Source: JAIBBG01 sp043748015
GTDB lineage: Bacteria > Bacteroidota > Bacteroidia > Flavobacteriales_D > Sanyastnellaceae
Direction of reading: 5' to 3'
NCBI GenBank assembly: GCA_043748015.1
Contig: JAYTOA010000147.1
Location: forward strand, 1-34,545
DNA length: 34,545 nt
Positions 7,914 through 16,500 of the stretch are shown here, one piece after another. A program made the position numbers and the translations under genes. Below the pieces are notes generated by a model, which had not been told where the DNA came from, did no database searches, and saw nothing but the letters and a program-made list of their open reading frames with translations. The number at the start of each line of letters is the position of its first letter. The first letter of the stretch is position 1.

Positions 7914-8741
7914 TTAGTTCAATGCGAAACGCTTGAAATCTGTTACCGTCAAATCTTTGTCGGCGGTGTGCAGGTATGCAGCAACTGACATTTTACTGTC
8001 CTTGATGAAATCCTGATTCAACAGCGTGCTCTCTTTGAAGAACTTGTTGAGACGACCCAAAGCGATTTTCTCAGCCATTTCTGCCGGCTTGCCTTCGTTG
8101 ATGGCTTGCTCTTTTCCGATCTCAATTTCCTTTTGTTTTACTTCTTCAGGAACTGACTTCTCGTCAACGCTTACAGGTGCCATAGCTGCAACTTGCATTG
8201 CAACGTCTTTCGCCATATCGTCAGGAGTAGCCTTGTTGAAACCAACTACTGCCGCGAGTTTGTTGCCCGGGTGGTTGTATGCATATACCTGCTCCGCGCT
8301 TACAACGCTGTAGTGTGAAAGCTCAATCTTCTCGCCGATCTTACCAATCTCTTCAATGATTTTGTCATTGATAGTGAGATCTGTTCCTGTGTAATTCAAT
8401 GCCTTCAATGCATCGAGATTTGCAGGTTGGCCTTTGATTGCGCAATCAAGGATGTTGTTTGCCACTGCTCCGAAAGCATCGTTCTTAGCAACGAAATCTG
8501 TCTCACAATTCAATACGATCATCACTCCACGCTTTCCACCGTCAACAGTTTTCGCGATAACGAGTCCTTCGCTTGCATCTCTGTCGCCACGGTTAGCAGC
8601 AACTTTCTGTCCTTTCTTGCGGAGCAAATCAATGGCCATATCAAAATCACCATTGGCTTCCGAAAGGGCGTTTTTGCAGTCCATCATGCCAGCGCCTGTT
8701 ATCTGGCGCAGCTTGTTTACGTCTGCAGCTGTTATTGTCAT
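7914..8741 (-). CDS. tsf: Elongation factor Ts
   Basis: 275 residues, full length for the Bacteroidota protein. EF-Ts exchanges GDP for GTP on EF-Tu during translation. The N-terminal UBA-like domain carries the signature LRQITGAGMMDCKNAL with GDFDMAIDLLRKKG. The TDFVAKN segment, which inserts next to the EF-Tu nucleotide site, is intact at about residues 81-87. The C-terminal part contains the usual second core subdomain. The start is the ATG at 8741. It follows rpsB by about 70 bp and is the last gene before the operon terminator. Confidence 0.97.
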   Translation of the reverse strand: MTITAADVNKLRQITGAGMMDCKNALSEANGDFDMAIDLLRKKGQKVAANRGDRDASEGLVIAKTVDGGKRGVMIVLNCETDFVAKNDAFGAVANNILDCAIKGQPANLDALKALNYTGTDLTINDKIIEEIGKIGEKIELSHYSVVSAEQVYAYNHPGNKLAAVVGFNKATPDDMAKDVAMQVAAMAPVSVDEKSVPEEVKQKEIEIGKEQAINEGKPAEMAEKIALGRLNKFFKESTLLNQDFIKDSKMSVAAYLHTADKDLTVTDFKRFALN

Positions 8742-8810
8742 TGTCTTAATATTATTGAGTTAATAAAATTTGATCTTTCATTGCTCCTTCAAGCAATGCT
8801 AAGATGAAGA

Positions 8811-9614
8811 TTATGCGCCGGCAGCAGGACGAGGCTTTCTAGCTCTTCCGCCTTCCTTGGCAACTTTCTCTTCTCTTGGCTCTCTTGCCTCTTTCACTTC
8901 TTCGCCTTCGTTCTTGTCTTTGTCCATCTTGCGCTCGCTAAGACCTTCAGCGATGCTCTCGATGACAACATCAAGAATTTTGGTGATACTCTTTGTAGCA
9001 TCATCATTTGATGGGATAGCGAAATCCACTTTGCGAGGATCGCTGTTGGTATCCACCATTGCGAAAACCGGAATACCAAGACGCTTTGCTTCAGCAACGG
9101 CGATGTGTTCCTTCATGATATCAATAACGAAAATGGCTGCAGGAACGCGGTTCATGTCAGCGATAGAACCTAAGTTCTTATTCATCTTCTGGAAAGTACG
9201 TGTCAACTGAAGACGCTCGCGCTTGCTCATTGTAGCAGCAGTTCCGTCAGCTTCCATCTTTTCGATGTTCGACATTTTGCGAACAGCCTTACGAATGGTC
9301 ACGAAATTCGTGAGCATTCCACCTGGCCAACGCTCAGTAACGAAAGGCATTCCGATAGCCTTCACCTTTTCTGAAACGATGTCTTTGGCTTGCTTTTTTG
9401 TTGCAACGAAGAGAATCTTCTTGCCTGATTTTGCAATCTGCTTCATTGCATGAGAAGCTTCGTCGAGCTTCACTGCTGTCTTATTCAGATCGATGATATG
9501 GATTCCTTTCTTCTCACCGAAGATGTAAGGAGCCATGTTTGGATTCCATTTGCGGCTGAGGTGTCCGAAGTGAACACCTGCATCCAACAATTCGTCAAAT
9601 GTAACTTTTGCCAT
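8811..9614 (-). CDS. rpsB: 30S ribosomal protein S2
   Basis: 267 residues. The S2 hallmarks are present: LLDAGVHFGHLSRKWNP, MAPYIFGEKKGIHIIDLNKT, RWPGGMLTNF and GIPVFAMVDTNSDP. The basic, Ala/Glu-rich C-terminal tail (about 225-267) is a low-complexity extension common in this phylum. It is a structural component of the small subunit, added late. The ATG at 9614 is preceded by a 166-bp structured leader rather than by close packing to rpsI, which suggests separate control of rpsB-tsf. Confidence 0.97.
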   Translation of the reverse strand: MAKVTFDELLDAGVHFGHLSRKWNPNMAPYIFGEKKGIHIIDLNKTAVKLDEASHAMKQIAKSGKKILFVATKKQAKDIVSEKVKAIGMPFVTERWPGGMLTNFVTIRKAVRKMSNIEKMEADGTAATMSKRERLQLTRTFQKMNKNLGSIADMNRVPAAIFVIDIMKEHIAVAEAKRLGIPVFAMVDTNSDPRKVDFAIPSNDDATKSITKILDVVIESIAEGLSERKMDKDKNEGEEVKEAREPREEKVAKEGGRARKPRPAAGA

Positions 9615-9654
9615 TATAATTTATTTACTTCTTGTTTACTTTCTCTAACATATC

Positions 9655-9747
9655 AATCCATTGGTAGTCTGTGGATCCGACCGACGTCGAACCATGCATG
9701 GTTTCCCAATGCATGCGGGCCTTTGCCCCTCAGTAGTCCAATGGATT
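9655..9747 (-). promoter_or_regulatory. Candidate structured 5' leader of rpsB-tsf
   Basis: Read on the minus strand, a closing helix of 10 perfect pairs (AATCCATTGG at 9747-9738 with CCAATGGATT at 9664-9655) brackets about 73 bases. Inside are a CTG/CAG extension after a 4x4 internal loop and a hairpin at 9714-9694 with an 8-bp stem, one bulged U and a GAAA tetraloop. The element ends 40 bases before the rpsB start. E. coli S2 represses its own rpsB-tsf mRNA through an upstream leader; an analogous autoregulatory site is my inference. It does not fold as a tRNA. Confidence 0.55.
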
Positions 9748-9780
9748 TGGATACTAAACAAGCTGTTTCCAGCAAGCGGA

Positions 9781-10170
9781 TTAACGCTTAGAGAACTGGA
9801 AGCGCTTACGTGCTTTCTTTTGTCCGAACTTCTTGCGCTCAACCATACGTGGGTCACGTGTGGTGAGGCCTTCTGCTCTCAATAATGTCTTCCACTCAGG
9901 ATTGATTTCGATGAGTGCTTTACCAATAGCCAAACGAAGTGCTTCCGCCTGACCGGTTGTTCCACCACCATCGATGTTGGCCATTACATCATATTTTCCG
10001 TCTGTGTCGGTCACTTTGAATGACTGATGTACTTTGTACTGGAGAACCAGCGTTGGGAAATAATCTTTGTAGTCTTTACCGTTGAGGATAAAGTTGCCAG
10101 TGCCTTCTTGCATATAAACACGCGCTACGGCTGTCTTTCTGCGTCCTGATGTATTGATTACTGTGGCCAT
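9781..10170 (-). CDS. rpsI: 30S ribosomal protein S9
   Basis: 129 residues, typical length. It starts NTSGRRKTAVARVYMQEGTG and ends in the characteristic basic tail KARKRFQFSKR, which reaches the P-site tRNA in the ribosome. The GGGTTGQAEALRLAIGKAL and DPRMVERKKFGQKKARK blocks are standard. It follows rplM by 15 bp and is co-transcribed with it. Confidence 0.97.
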   Translation of the reverse strand: MATVINTSGRRKTAVARVYMQEGTGNFILNGKDYKDYFPTLVLQYKVHQSFKVTDTDGKYDVMANIDGGGTTGQAEALRLAIGKALIEINPEWKTLLRAEGLTTRDPRMVERKKFGQKKARKRFQFSKR

Positions 10171-10185
10171 TATCTATTGAATGTC

Positions 10186-10635
10186 TTAACGTGTTGTTGT
10201 GTGAAGTTTTGGTTGCTGTGCAACTTGCTCGTGTTCTGCATTGGCATAAACGAATAGGTTGCGGTATACCGCGCGACCAAGACGGTTTTTCGGAAGCATT
10301 CCGCGAACGGCCATTTCGATCATTGCAGTTGGGTGCTTGGCCATCATTTCATTTGGTGTTGCAAAACGCTGACCTCCCGGATAGCCGGTGTAACGAACGT
10401 ATTGTTTCTCGTCCCACTTCTTACCTGTAAGGGCAATTTTGCTTGCGTTGATGACAACTACATTGTCGCCACAATCAGCATGTGGAGTGAAATTTGTCTT
10501 GTGTTTACCACGCAGAAGAAATGCGATTTCACTGCTGAGGCGACCGAGGTTCTGACCATCGGCATCTACCAGGAGCCACTGTTTGTTGGCTGTTTCCTTA
10601 TTTCCTGATACGGTTTTGTAACTTAAAGTATCCAT
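10186..10635 (-). CDS. rplM: 50S ribosomal protein L13
   Basis: 149 residues, normal length. The family blocks WLLVDADGQNLGRLSSEIA, LRGKHKTNFTPHADCGDNVVVINA, and the MLPKNRLGRAVYRNLFVY region are all seen. L13 is an early-assembling protein of the large subunit. It is first of the ribosomal genes here. The minus-strand sequence just upstream has an imperfect Bacteroidota -7 element (TACTTTG, complement of 10720-10726), which is weak evidence for the operon promoter. Confidence 0.97.
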   Translation of the reverse strand: MDTLSYKTVSGNKETANKQWLLVDADGQNLGRLSSEIAFLLRGKHKTNFTPHADCGDNVVVINASKIALTGKKWDEKQYVRYTGYPGGQRFATPNEMMAKHPTAMIEMAVRGMLPKNRLGRAVYRNLFVYANAEHEQVAQQPKLHTTTR

Positions 10636-11100
10636 TGCTCTTGATTACTAGCATCTTTCGAATTCCGAAAAACGGGGTGCGAAAATACTTCCCTTTTTGA
10701 ATTGTGCAAGCACTTTTCAACAAAGTATTTCAAAAAAGGGTGTTTTTCATGTGTTTAAAGGGGTTGGCGGGTGTTGACAAGAGAGGAAATAGGAATATAG
10801 GATTGTGGGAGTGCAGGATTTTAGGGTGATGAAGCGCGCTCTGAATCTGCTGATGAGTGGCATTCAGAAAAGTTTTTGCAAAACGCAGTAAAAAAGAATC
10901 TGCTCAAATCTGCGCGAATCTGCGTGCAACTGCATCTCTTCCTTTAAAATCGAATATGTTGCCGTTAATCAAAAAATCGATTCCGCTTCTGCATTCGTGT
11001 CTTTGTTAAACGAAATGTGTTCTCACCTTTATAATGCGATCGGATAGTTGTGATGCGATCGTTGTGTATCAAGTTGTTTCATTTTTTAATACCTGTTATT
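10636..11100. other. Non-coding region upstream of rplM
   Basis: I find no credible gene. The part next to rplM should hold the operon promoter. A GGAATATAGGATTGTGG-like A/G-rich degenerate repeat sits at about 10785-10825, and copy C of the CGCAGATT repeat at 10898-10927. A direct repeat of ATGCGATCG occurs at 11034-11042 and 11053-11061, next to TATAAT at 11030-11035, which may be a plus-strand promoter for whatever ends at the terminator at 11218. Confidence 0.4.
10898..10927. repeat. CGCAGATT-family repeat, one arm only (copy C)
   Basis: Three consecutive 10-bp units AATCTGC(T/G)C(A/G), AATCTGCGCG and AATCTGCGTG. They match one arm of the palindromes at 5943-6042 and 7699-7840. The opposite arm is not recognisable, so this copy is decayed or partial. 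Confidence 0.65.
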
Positions 11101-11163
11101 ATGAATACGAATATTGACAAGACATTGGTGAGCCAGGGACTTTGGATCTTCAACGATAAGTAA
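11101..11163 (+). CDS. Possible 20-residue peptide
   Basis: A 20-codon frame, ATG 11101 to TAA 11161-11163, encodes MNTNIDKTLVSQGLWIFNDK. Its only support is position: it lies between a possible promoter (TATAAT at 11030-11035) and a very strong terminator at 11218-11251 on the same strand, in a region with no other gene. There is no Shine-Dalgarno and I recognise no family. It may be chance within a small RNA. Confidence 0.2.
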   Translation: MNTNIDKTLVSQGLWIFNDK

Positions 11164-11217
11164 TAGCGTTATCTTAAAACACGCTACGTCTGTTGGGTTT
11201 AGTTTTGGTTAGGGAAT

Positions 11218-11251
11218 GAGGCTGTCCGCTGAGCGGGCGGCCTCTTTCTTT
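11218..11251 (+). terminator. Strong terminator with no assigned gene
   Basis: A 12-bp uninterrupted stem (11218-11229 with 11233-11244, two G-U pairs, UGA loop) is followed by TTTCTTT. The opposite strand has no T-run at the other end, so it serves plus-strand transcription. No recognised plus-strand gene lies within 3.5 kb upstream; mtfA is the nearest. Confidence 0.8.
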
Positions 11252-11287
11252 ATCTGATCAGCTCTAACTGAAGAGAATTAATGCATT

Positions 11288-11965
11288 CTATTTCCCCGTC
11301 AAAATCCTGATCACCACGTAAATTCCCATCAAACTCACGACTATGCCGGGCCATTGAAACCACGGGACACCCTGATGGTGATACCAGAAAATTCCTTGGG
11401 CGATTGCCGTGAAAGGCAATGTAGCCACCCCGAAAGCAACAGCTATTCCAATCCATCCCAATGCCGCCCAACCTTCGGCAATGAGCGTGGCGATGATTAA
11501 ACTCACGATGGCAAGCATGGCGAAGATCAATCCAATCATTCCGAATGTACTGCCAACAACTGACAACTGTGATATGTCTTGTCGCACTTCAGCCGATACC
11601 TCGGATCTGCTTTCAAAAACAGGTGTGATGAATTGGCGAAGAAAATTTCGCGAACGGAAATCAATGCCGCGCTTTTGTTGTGGTGAAATTGGTTTGGCTT
11701 TTTCTACTTGTGTTATTTCCGCCGAAGCCGATGTGTTCGCAATTGTATCTGAAACCACATCTGCGATTGTCATCTTCTCATTGAAAACTGTTGGCTGAAC
11801 TTCTGCAATCGGTTCATCCACTTTGCTTTCCGTCACTTCCACAGGCTTGTGGCGATGATGCCATTCAACATGAAAGCCATCAGTGTATTTTCTTTTCTCT
11901 ATAGAACAAGAAGAAAAAAAAGTAACGATGAGCATCAATAAAACAAAGACAGTTGAGTTTTTCAC
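11288..11965 (-). CDS. Lipoprotein with C-terminal membrane segments, unknown function
   Basis: 225 residues, no family I can name. An N-terminal signal ends in the lipobox FFSSC, directly followed by SIEKRKYTDGFHVEWHHRHK. A KR-Y-x-x-G-F pattern right after the acylated Cys is common in small Bacteroidota lipoproteins. A polar linker (about 45-125) leads to three or four hydrophobic helices (about 133-222) rich in Gly and Ala. Lipid anchoring together with helical membrane segments suggests inner-membrane residence. The start is a GTG at 11965. On the minus strand TATTTTTG (complement of 11970-11977), which fits the Bacteroidota -7 consensus, lies only 4 bp upstream, so transcription might begin at or near the start codon. 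It is divergent from the histidine kinase. Confidence 0.7.
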   Translation of the reverse strand: MKNSTVFVLLMLIVTFFSSCSIEKRKYTDGFHVEWHHRHKPVEVTESKVDEPIAEVQPTVFNEKMTIADVVSDTIANTSASAEITQVEKAKPISPQQKRGIDFRSRNFLRQFITPVFESRSEVSAEVRQDISQLSVVGSTFGMIGLIFAMLAIVSLIIATLIAEGWAALGWIGIAVAFGVATLPFTAIAQGIFWYHHQGVPWFQWPGIVVSLMGIYVVIRILTGK

Positions 11966-12022
11966 GGCGCAAAAATATTACCTCATGCTCAATTAGTGCT
12001 TCTTAACGATGTTTGCATTCGC

Positions 12023-13519
12023 ATGAATTTATACAGCAACAAGCAACGCTGGAAAATTTTCCTCTTCATATTGGCGATGGTGATCGTCGGTATCACGCTG
12101 TGGTACAGCAAACATATAGCTGATCGCGTGCGCGTGGAAGAAAGACAGAAGATCGAATTGTGGAGTGAAGCGATCAAACGAAGAGCTGAGCTTGTCAACT
12201 TCACACAGAATCTTTTCGATCAACTCAAAAATCAAGAGAGAAAAAAAGCAGACTTACTTGGAACTGCTTACAACATCATATCTGATCCCAATTACGAAAG
12301 CGACTTCACTTTCATCACGCAATTTCTTTGGGAGAACACGACCATTCCCGTTTTGATTTATGACGAAAACGGAAAGTTATGGAATAGCGTAAACCTTCCA
12401 CCGGGAAAGGAGAATGACCCTGAATACATCGACTCACTTTATCAAGCTGTAAAGAAAAAAAACGAACCGATACATCTCACAGAAGTTGGTCAGACTATTT
12501 ATTACGACGACAGCAGATTGTTCACACGTCTGCAGGAAACGATGGATGATCTCATCAATTCATTCATCTCAGAAACTGTCATCAACTCAGCTTCTGTTCC
12601 GGTGATTGTGACCGACAGCACACAAAAAATCATCCTGAAAAACGGCAATCTCGACACCACACAATTCGCCACGCCTGAGCTGCTCGAATTCAAACTTCAA
12701 CAGATGCGCAATACCAATGCGCCCATTGAAGTGATTCTTCCAGGACAAGGACGTCAGTTTATTTTCTACGAAGACTCTGAAGTGTTGCGACAGTTGCAAA
12801 TGTTTCCTGTCTTTCAATTGATACTCATCGGGGTGTTTTTACTTGCTGCTTACCTTATCTTTTCTACTTTCAGGAAGGCAGAACAAAATCAGGTGTGGGT
12901 TGGAATGGCGAAAGAAACTGCACACCAACTGGGAACGCCGCTTTCATCATTGATGGCGTGGAGTGCACTGCTCGAATCGCAAGGTGTGGATCCTTCTAAC
13001 ATTATTGAATTAAACAAAGACATTGATCGCCTCAACACTATTACAGATAGATTTTCGAAGATTGGATCTGTTCCGGAACTGACGGAAGAAAATGTTTATG
13101 AATTGATGCAACAATCGCTCGACTATTTGCACAGTCGCGTTTCCGATAAAGTGCATTTCAATATTGAAACGGAAGACAAAACTTTGACTGCGCATTTCAA
13201 TACACCTCTATTCGGTTGGGTAATTGAAAATCTCGTGAAGAATGCTGTTGATGCGATGGAAGGAAACGGAAGTCTCACAGTACATATTCTCAAAGAAAAA
13301 AACAAAGCTTGCATTGAATTAACTGATACTGGCAAAGGCATTCCGAAGAATCAATGGAAGACCATTTTTCAACCGGGATTCACCACGAAACGTCGCGGTT
13401 GGGGATTGGGGCTTTCACTGGTGAAGCGCATCATTGAACATTATCACGAAGGGAAAATTTATGTGAAAGCGAGTGAAGAGGGAAAAGGAACTACGTTCAG
13501 AATTGAATTGAGGGGATGA
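12023..13519 (+). CDS. Membrane sensor histidine kinase, orphan
   Basis: About 498 residues. A first membrane helix (about 10-30), a 220-residue sensor region and a second helix (about 262-282) lead into the kinase core. The phospho-acceptor is His301 in KETAHQLGTPLSSL, the N-box is LVKNAVDAM (Asn407), G1 is DTGKGIP (Asp435), and G2 is GWGLGLSLV near the C-terminus. All catalytic boxes are intact, so it should autophosphorylate. No response regulator lies nearby, so its partner is encoded elsewhere. The frame reaches a GTG at 11996, but the ATG at 12023 is preferred because it gives a normal short basic N-terminus before the helix. The signal sensed is unknown. Confidence 0.9.
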   Translation: MNLYSNKQRWKIFLFILAMVIVGITLWYSKHIADRVRVEERQKIELWSEAIKRRAELVNFTQNLFDQLKNQERKKADLLGTAYNIISDPNYESDFTFITQFLWENTTIPVLIYDENGKLWNSVNLPPGKENDPEYIDSLYQAVKKKNEPIHLTEVGQTIYYDDSRLFTRLQETMDDLINSFISETVINSASVPVIVTDSTQKIILKNGNLDTTQFATPELLEFKLQQMRNTNAPIEVILPGQGRQFIFYEDSEVLRQLQMFPVFQLILIGVFLLAAYLIFSTFRKAEQNQVWVGMAKETAHQLGTPLSSLMAWSALLESQGVDPSNIIELNKDIDRLNTITDRFSKIGSVPELTEENVYELMQQSLDYLHSRVSDKVHFNIETEDKTLTAHFNTPLFGWVIENLVKNAVDAMEGNGSLTVHILKEKNKACIELTDTGKGIPKNQWKTIFQPGFTTKRRGWGLGLSLVKRIIEHYHEGKIYVKASEEGKGTTFRIELRG

Positions 13520-13580
13520 CTAAGCAATCCTTTAAATCCTTTGAATTCATCCATATTGATAAAATTCATACTTTTCTGCG

Positions 13581-16500
13581 ATGAAATCAACTTTAGCCAC
13601 TTTCTATATTTTCTCTTTTTCCCAAGCATTTTCACAAACTATATGCAATCAAACATGGGAAAAACAAACTGGCAATGCGAACCCATCTTTGGATTGGAGT
13701 GTATCAGTGCTAGACGAAAGTAAAAATTTAATCATCGCAGGCAATAATCAATCGACCAATGGTCAGGGCATTAATTTCCTAATTACTAAATTCCAAGGGA
13801 TGGACGGCACAATACTTTGGGAAAAGGAATGGAATTATTCTGCCTACAATTTGGATGATTATTGCACCGCAATTTCAGTGACTCAAACCGGAGTCTTTGT
13901 CTGTGGGGCATCTACAACCCAGAATGGGATGACGGATGTTGTTGTTCTTAAACTTGACCCTGCCAGTGGGAATGTACTTTGGCAATACATCTATGGAAGC
14001 AGCGATGGTCTTGCTGATATTCCCACTGACATAAAGGCCTCAGATGATGATGGTGTCTTTGTTACAGGTTTTGTGACCAAACTGGTTTCCCAATCTGATT
14101 ATCTCACATTCCACCTCGACAAAAGTAACGGCAATCTCATCTGGCAAAGTGTTTACAATTACAACAATCATTACGACGCAGGAGCCAGGCTGACACTAAC
14201 GCCGGCAAAAGTGTATGTAACTGGCGCGCGTGGCACCACATGGGCAGACGCGGAAATTACTACCATTTCTTATGATCGACTTGGAGGTTCTCAACTATCA
14301 TTGAAAAAAATTCCAAACCCAAGTCAATACATCGATCGACCTACAGCTATTGCAACGGATGCTAACGGCAATATTTATGTCTGTGGTCAAGTAAAAAACT
14401 TAAACAACATCGACATCAAAATAGCCATGTTTGATGATCAATTGGAAATTGTTTGGCAGCATAGTTTTGACGGAGGAGGATATGACGATGTTCCAACAGC
14501 ATTGGTGATTGACCCTTTCAATGGTGTTTGGCTAACGGGGTATTTGGGGAAAAATGGCAACGGGTATGGTTTGGCGCTTTACAAATTCGATGAAGATGGC
14601 AACCTAATTTTGGATAAAAGTGTAATCCCCGAAAACGATTACAATATCAAAGGATACGATATTGACTTCGGCGATAGCAGAATAGGTGTCACGGGAATAG
14701 TTGAAAGATATGGTGTGAACAAAGGTTTTATGTATTTATTGAATAGCGGTGGAGAAACGGAACTCTATCAGGAATTTCTTCCGATTGGAAACTCAGAAAC
14801 CGGGCGGAAAATATTTTGTCTGGACAACAATGACGTAAGAGTGACGGGCACTAGATCCGTCGGTAACATTCATTCCTATTTCTCCAAACGGTTTGATCTT
14901 CTTGCTCTTTCGCGTGAGCCTCGGATCATCAATGATATACCTGTTCATCACAAACATGAATTGGTCTGCAGGTTCAAAACTTCGGTGCTAAATATTGCCG
15001 TTACCGACAACAAAGACATACGTTTTACAACCATACAGGAACTACTAAAACCTACTGCCAAGATCGCCATAAACACTGCTCTGGGTAAAGACTGCAAGGA
15101 TTGGAAGCTCTATAAAATTCATCCTAAGTTGACAAGTGCCAATATGACCATGATCAACGCATCCGGACATGAAGTGGAGATGCCTTTATTTTATACCTGG
15201 TACACTTTGGTGCTGCCAAATGACCAGGTTGTTCAAACAACCATTCCCATACTTCATAACCTTCAGACGGTATTTATGGACGTGAGTTACAATGAAATTG
15301 TTGTCACTAACGATATACCCAATGATGCACATTTTCTTACCAAACAATTTAGCTTAAATGAGAGCGTCAATTCTATTCCTACTTGGATTGGATATGATAT
15401 TGACCTCGATGAGGCTTGGGGAAATTTTAGTGTGGGCGGAAGAGCCAATGCCGATGGTGGATCGAATACGCTGGTTGCTGTATTTGACACAGGAGCCAAT
15501 GAAGAACATGAGGATTTGAATATTGTGGAAGGCTACGATTATTTTGGTAATTCCGGCGCTGCCACCATAGTGAATCCACAAAATGATGGCAATGGACATG
15601 GAACAAGAATGACTGGTATCATTGGAGCCAGCCGAAATAATACAATTGGTGTCGCGGGGATCGCAGGCGGTGATGTGGAACATGACATTGCTGGATGTCA
15701 GTTATATAATTACAAAGTATTCGGAGATCAGGGCGAACCAAACGGGTCGGTTCAAGGAGATGAGCCATATTGGACATATATGAATATTGTATTTCAGGCC
15801 TACATCGAAGCGAGTGCCATACTCAATCCTGAACCCATTGACATTTATAATAACAGTTGGGGCTACTGGGACGGAACTACCGAAGATCCTCAGTATGGTT
15901 TGTTCGAAGAAGCAGCCATGATATTGATGGCTGTTGCTCAAGTTGGCGCAGTATCAGTGGCTTCGATGGGAAATGAAAATTTAGCGGATGTTCCGCATTA
16001 TCCTTCAAATACCCAAAATCTGGTTGGCACAGAAATAATAACCACTGGTCAACCTGAGGAGTGGGTCCTAGCTGTAGGTGCGAGCGATGTAAATGGTCAT
16101 AGACGACCAACATCCAATTATGGATACCCTATGGATTTTATTGCACCTGGAGATCCACTATTAATATATTCCACTAATAATGATGGATCTTATAATACCT
16201 CCTCCGGCACGAGCGCTGCCTGTGCTCATACTACAGGCGTGATTGCGCTCATGCACGATTACCTCACGTGGAGTCCCGATAGCGAATTCGGCAATTCCAT
16301 TCCTGTGGTAGAGGATTATGAGAACATCCTTGAACGAAGCGCGTTCGATGTTGTTGACATGCCAGATAATGGATATTTTGGTTATCAAATCGGACCGGAT
16401 GCCCAATCAGCAAATGGTATGTTAAATGCCTATAGCGCGCTGCAAGCGATAAAACTTCCAGACTACAAACTTTGGCACCATGTGGCTTTTGGGCCGGAAG

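Noticed and set aside
9655..9747. Possible class II tRNA on the minus strand (long closing helix and a GGTTCGA stretch)
   Set aside because: The D-arm and T-arm cannot be placed at tRNA distances, and there is no anticodon arm of the right form. A leader RNA fits better.
10749..10829. 26-codon ATG frame in the rplM upstream region
   Set aside because: It runs through a degenerate AGGAT repeat and has Trp, Arg and Gly content typical of repeat translation.
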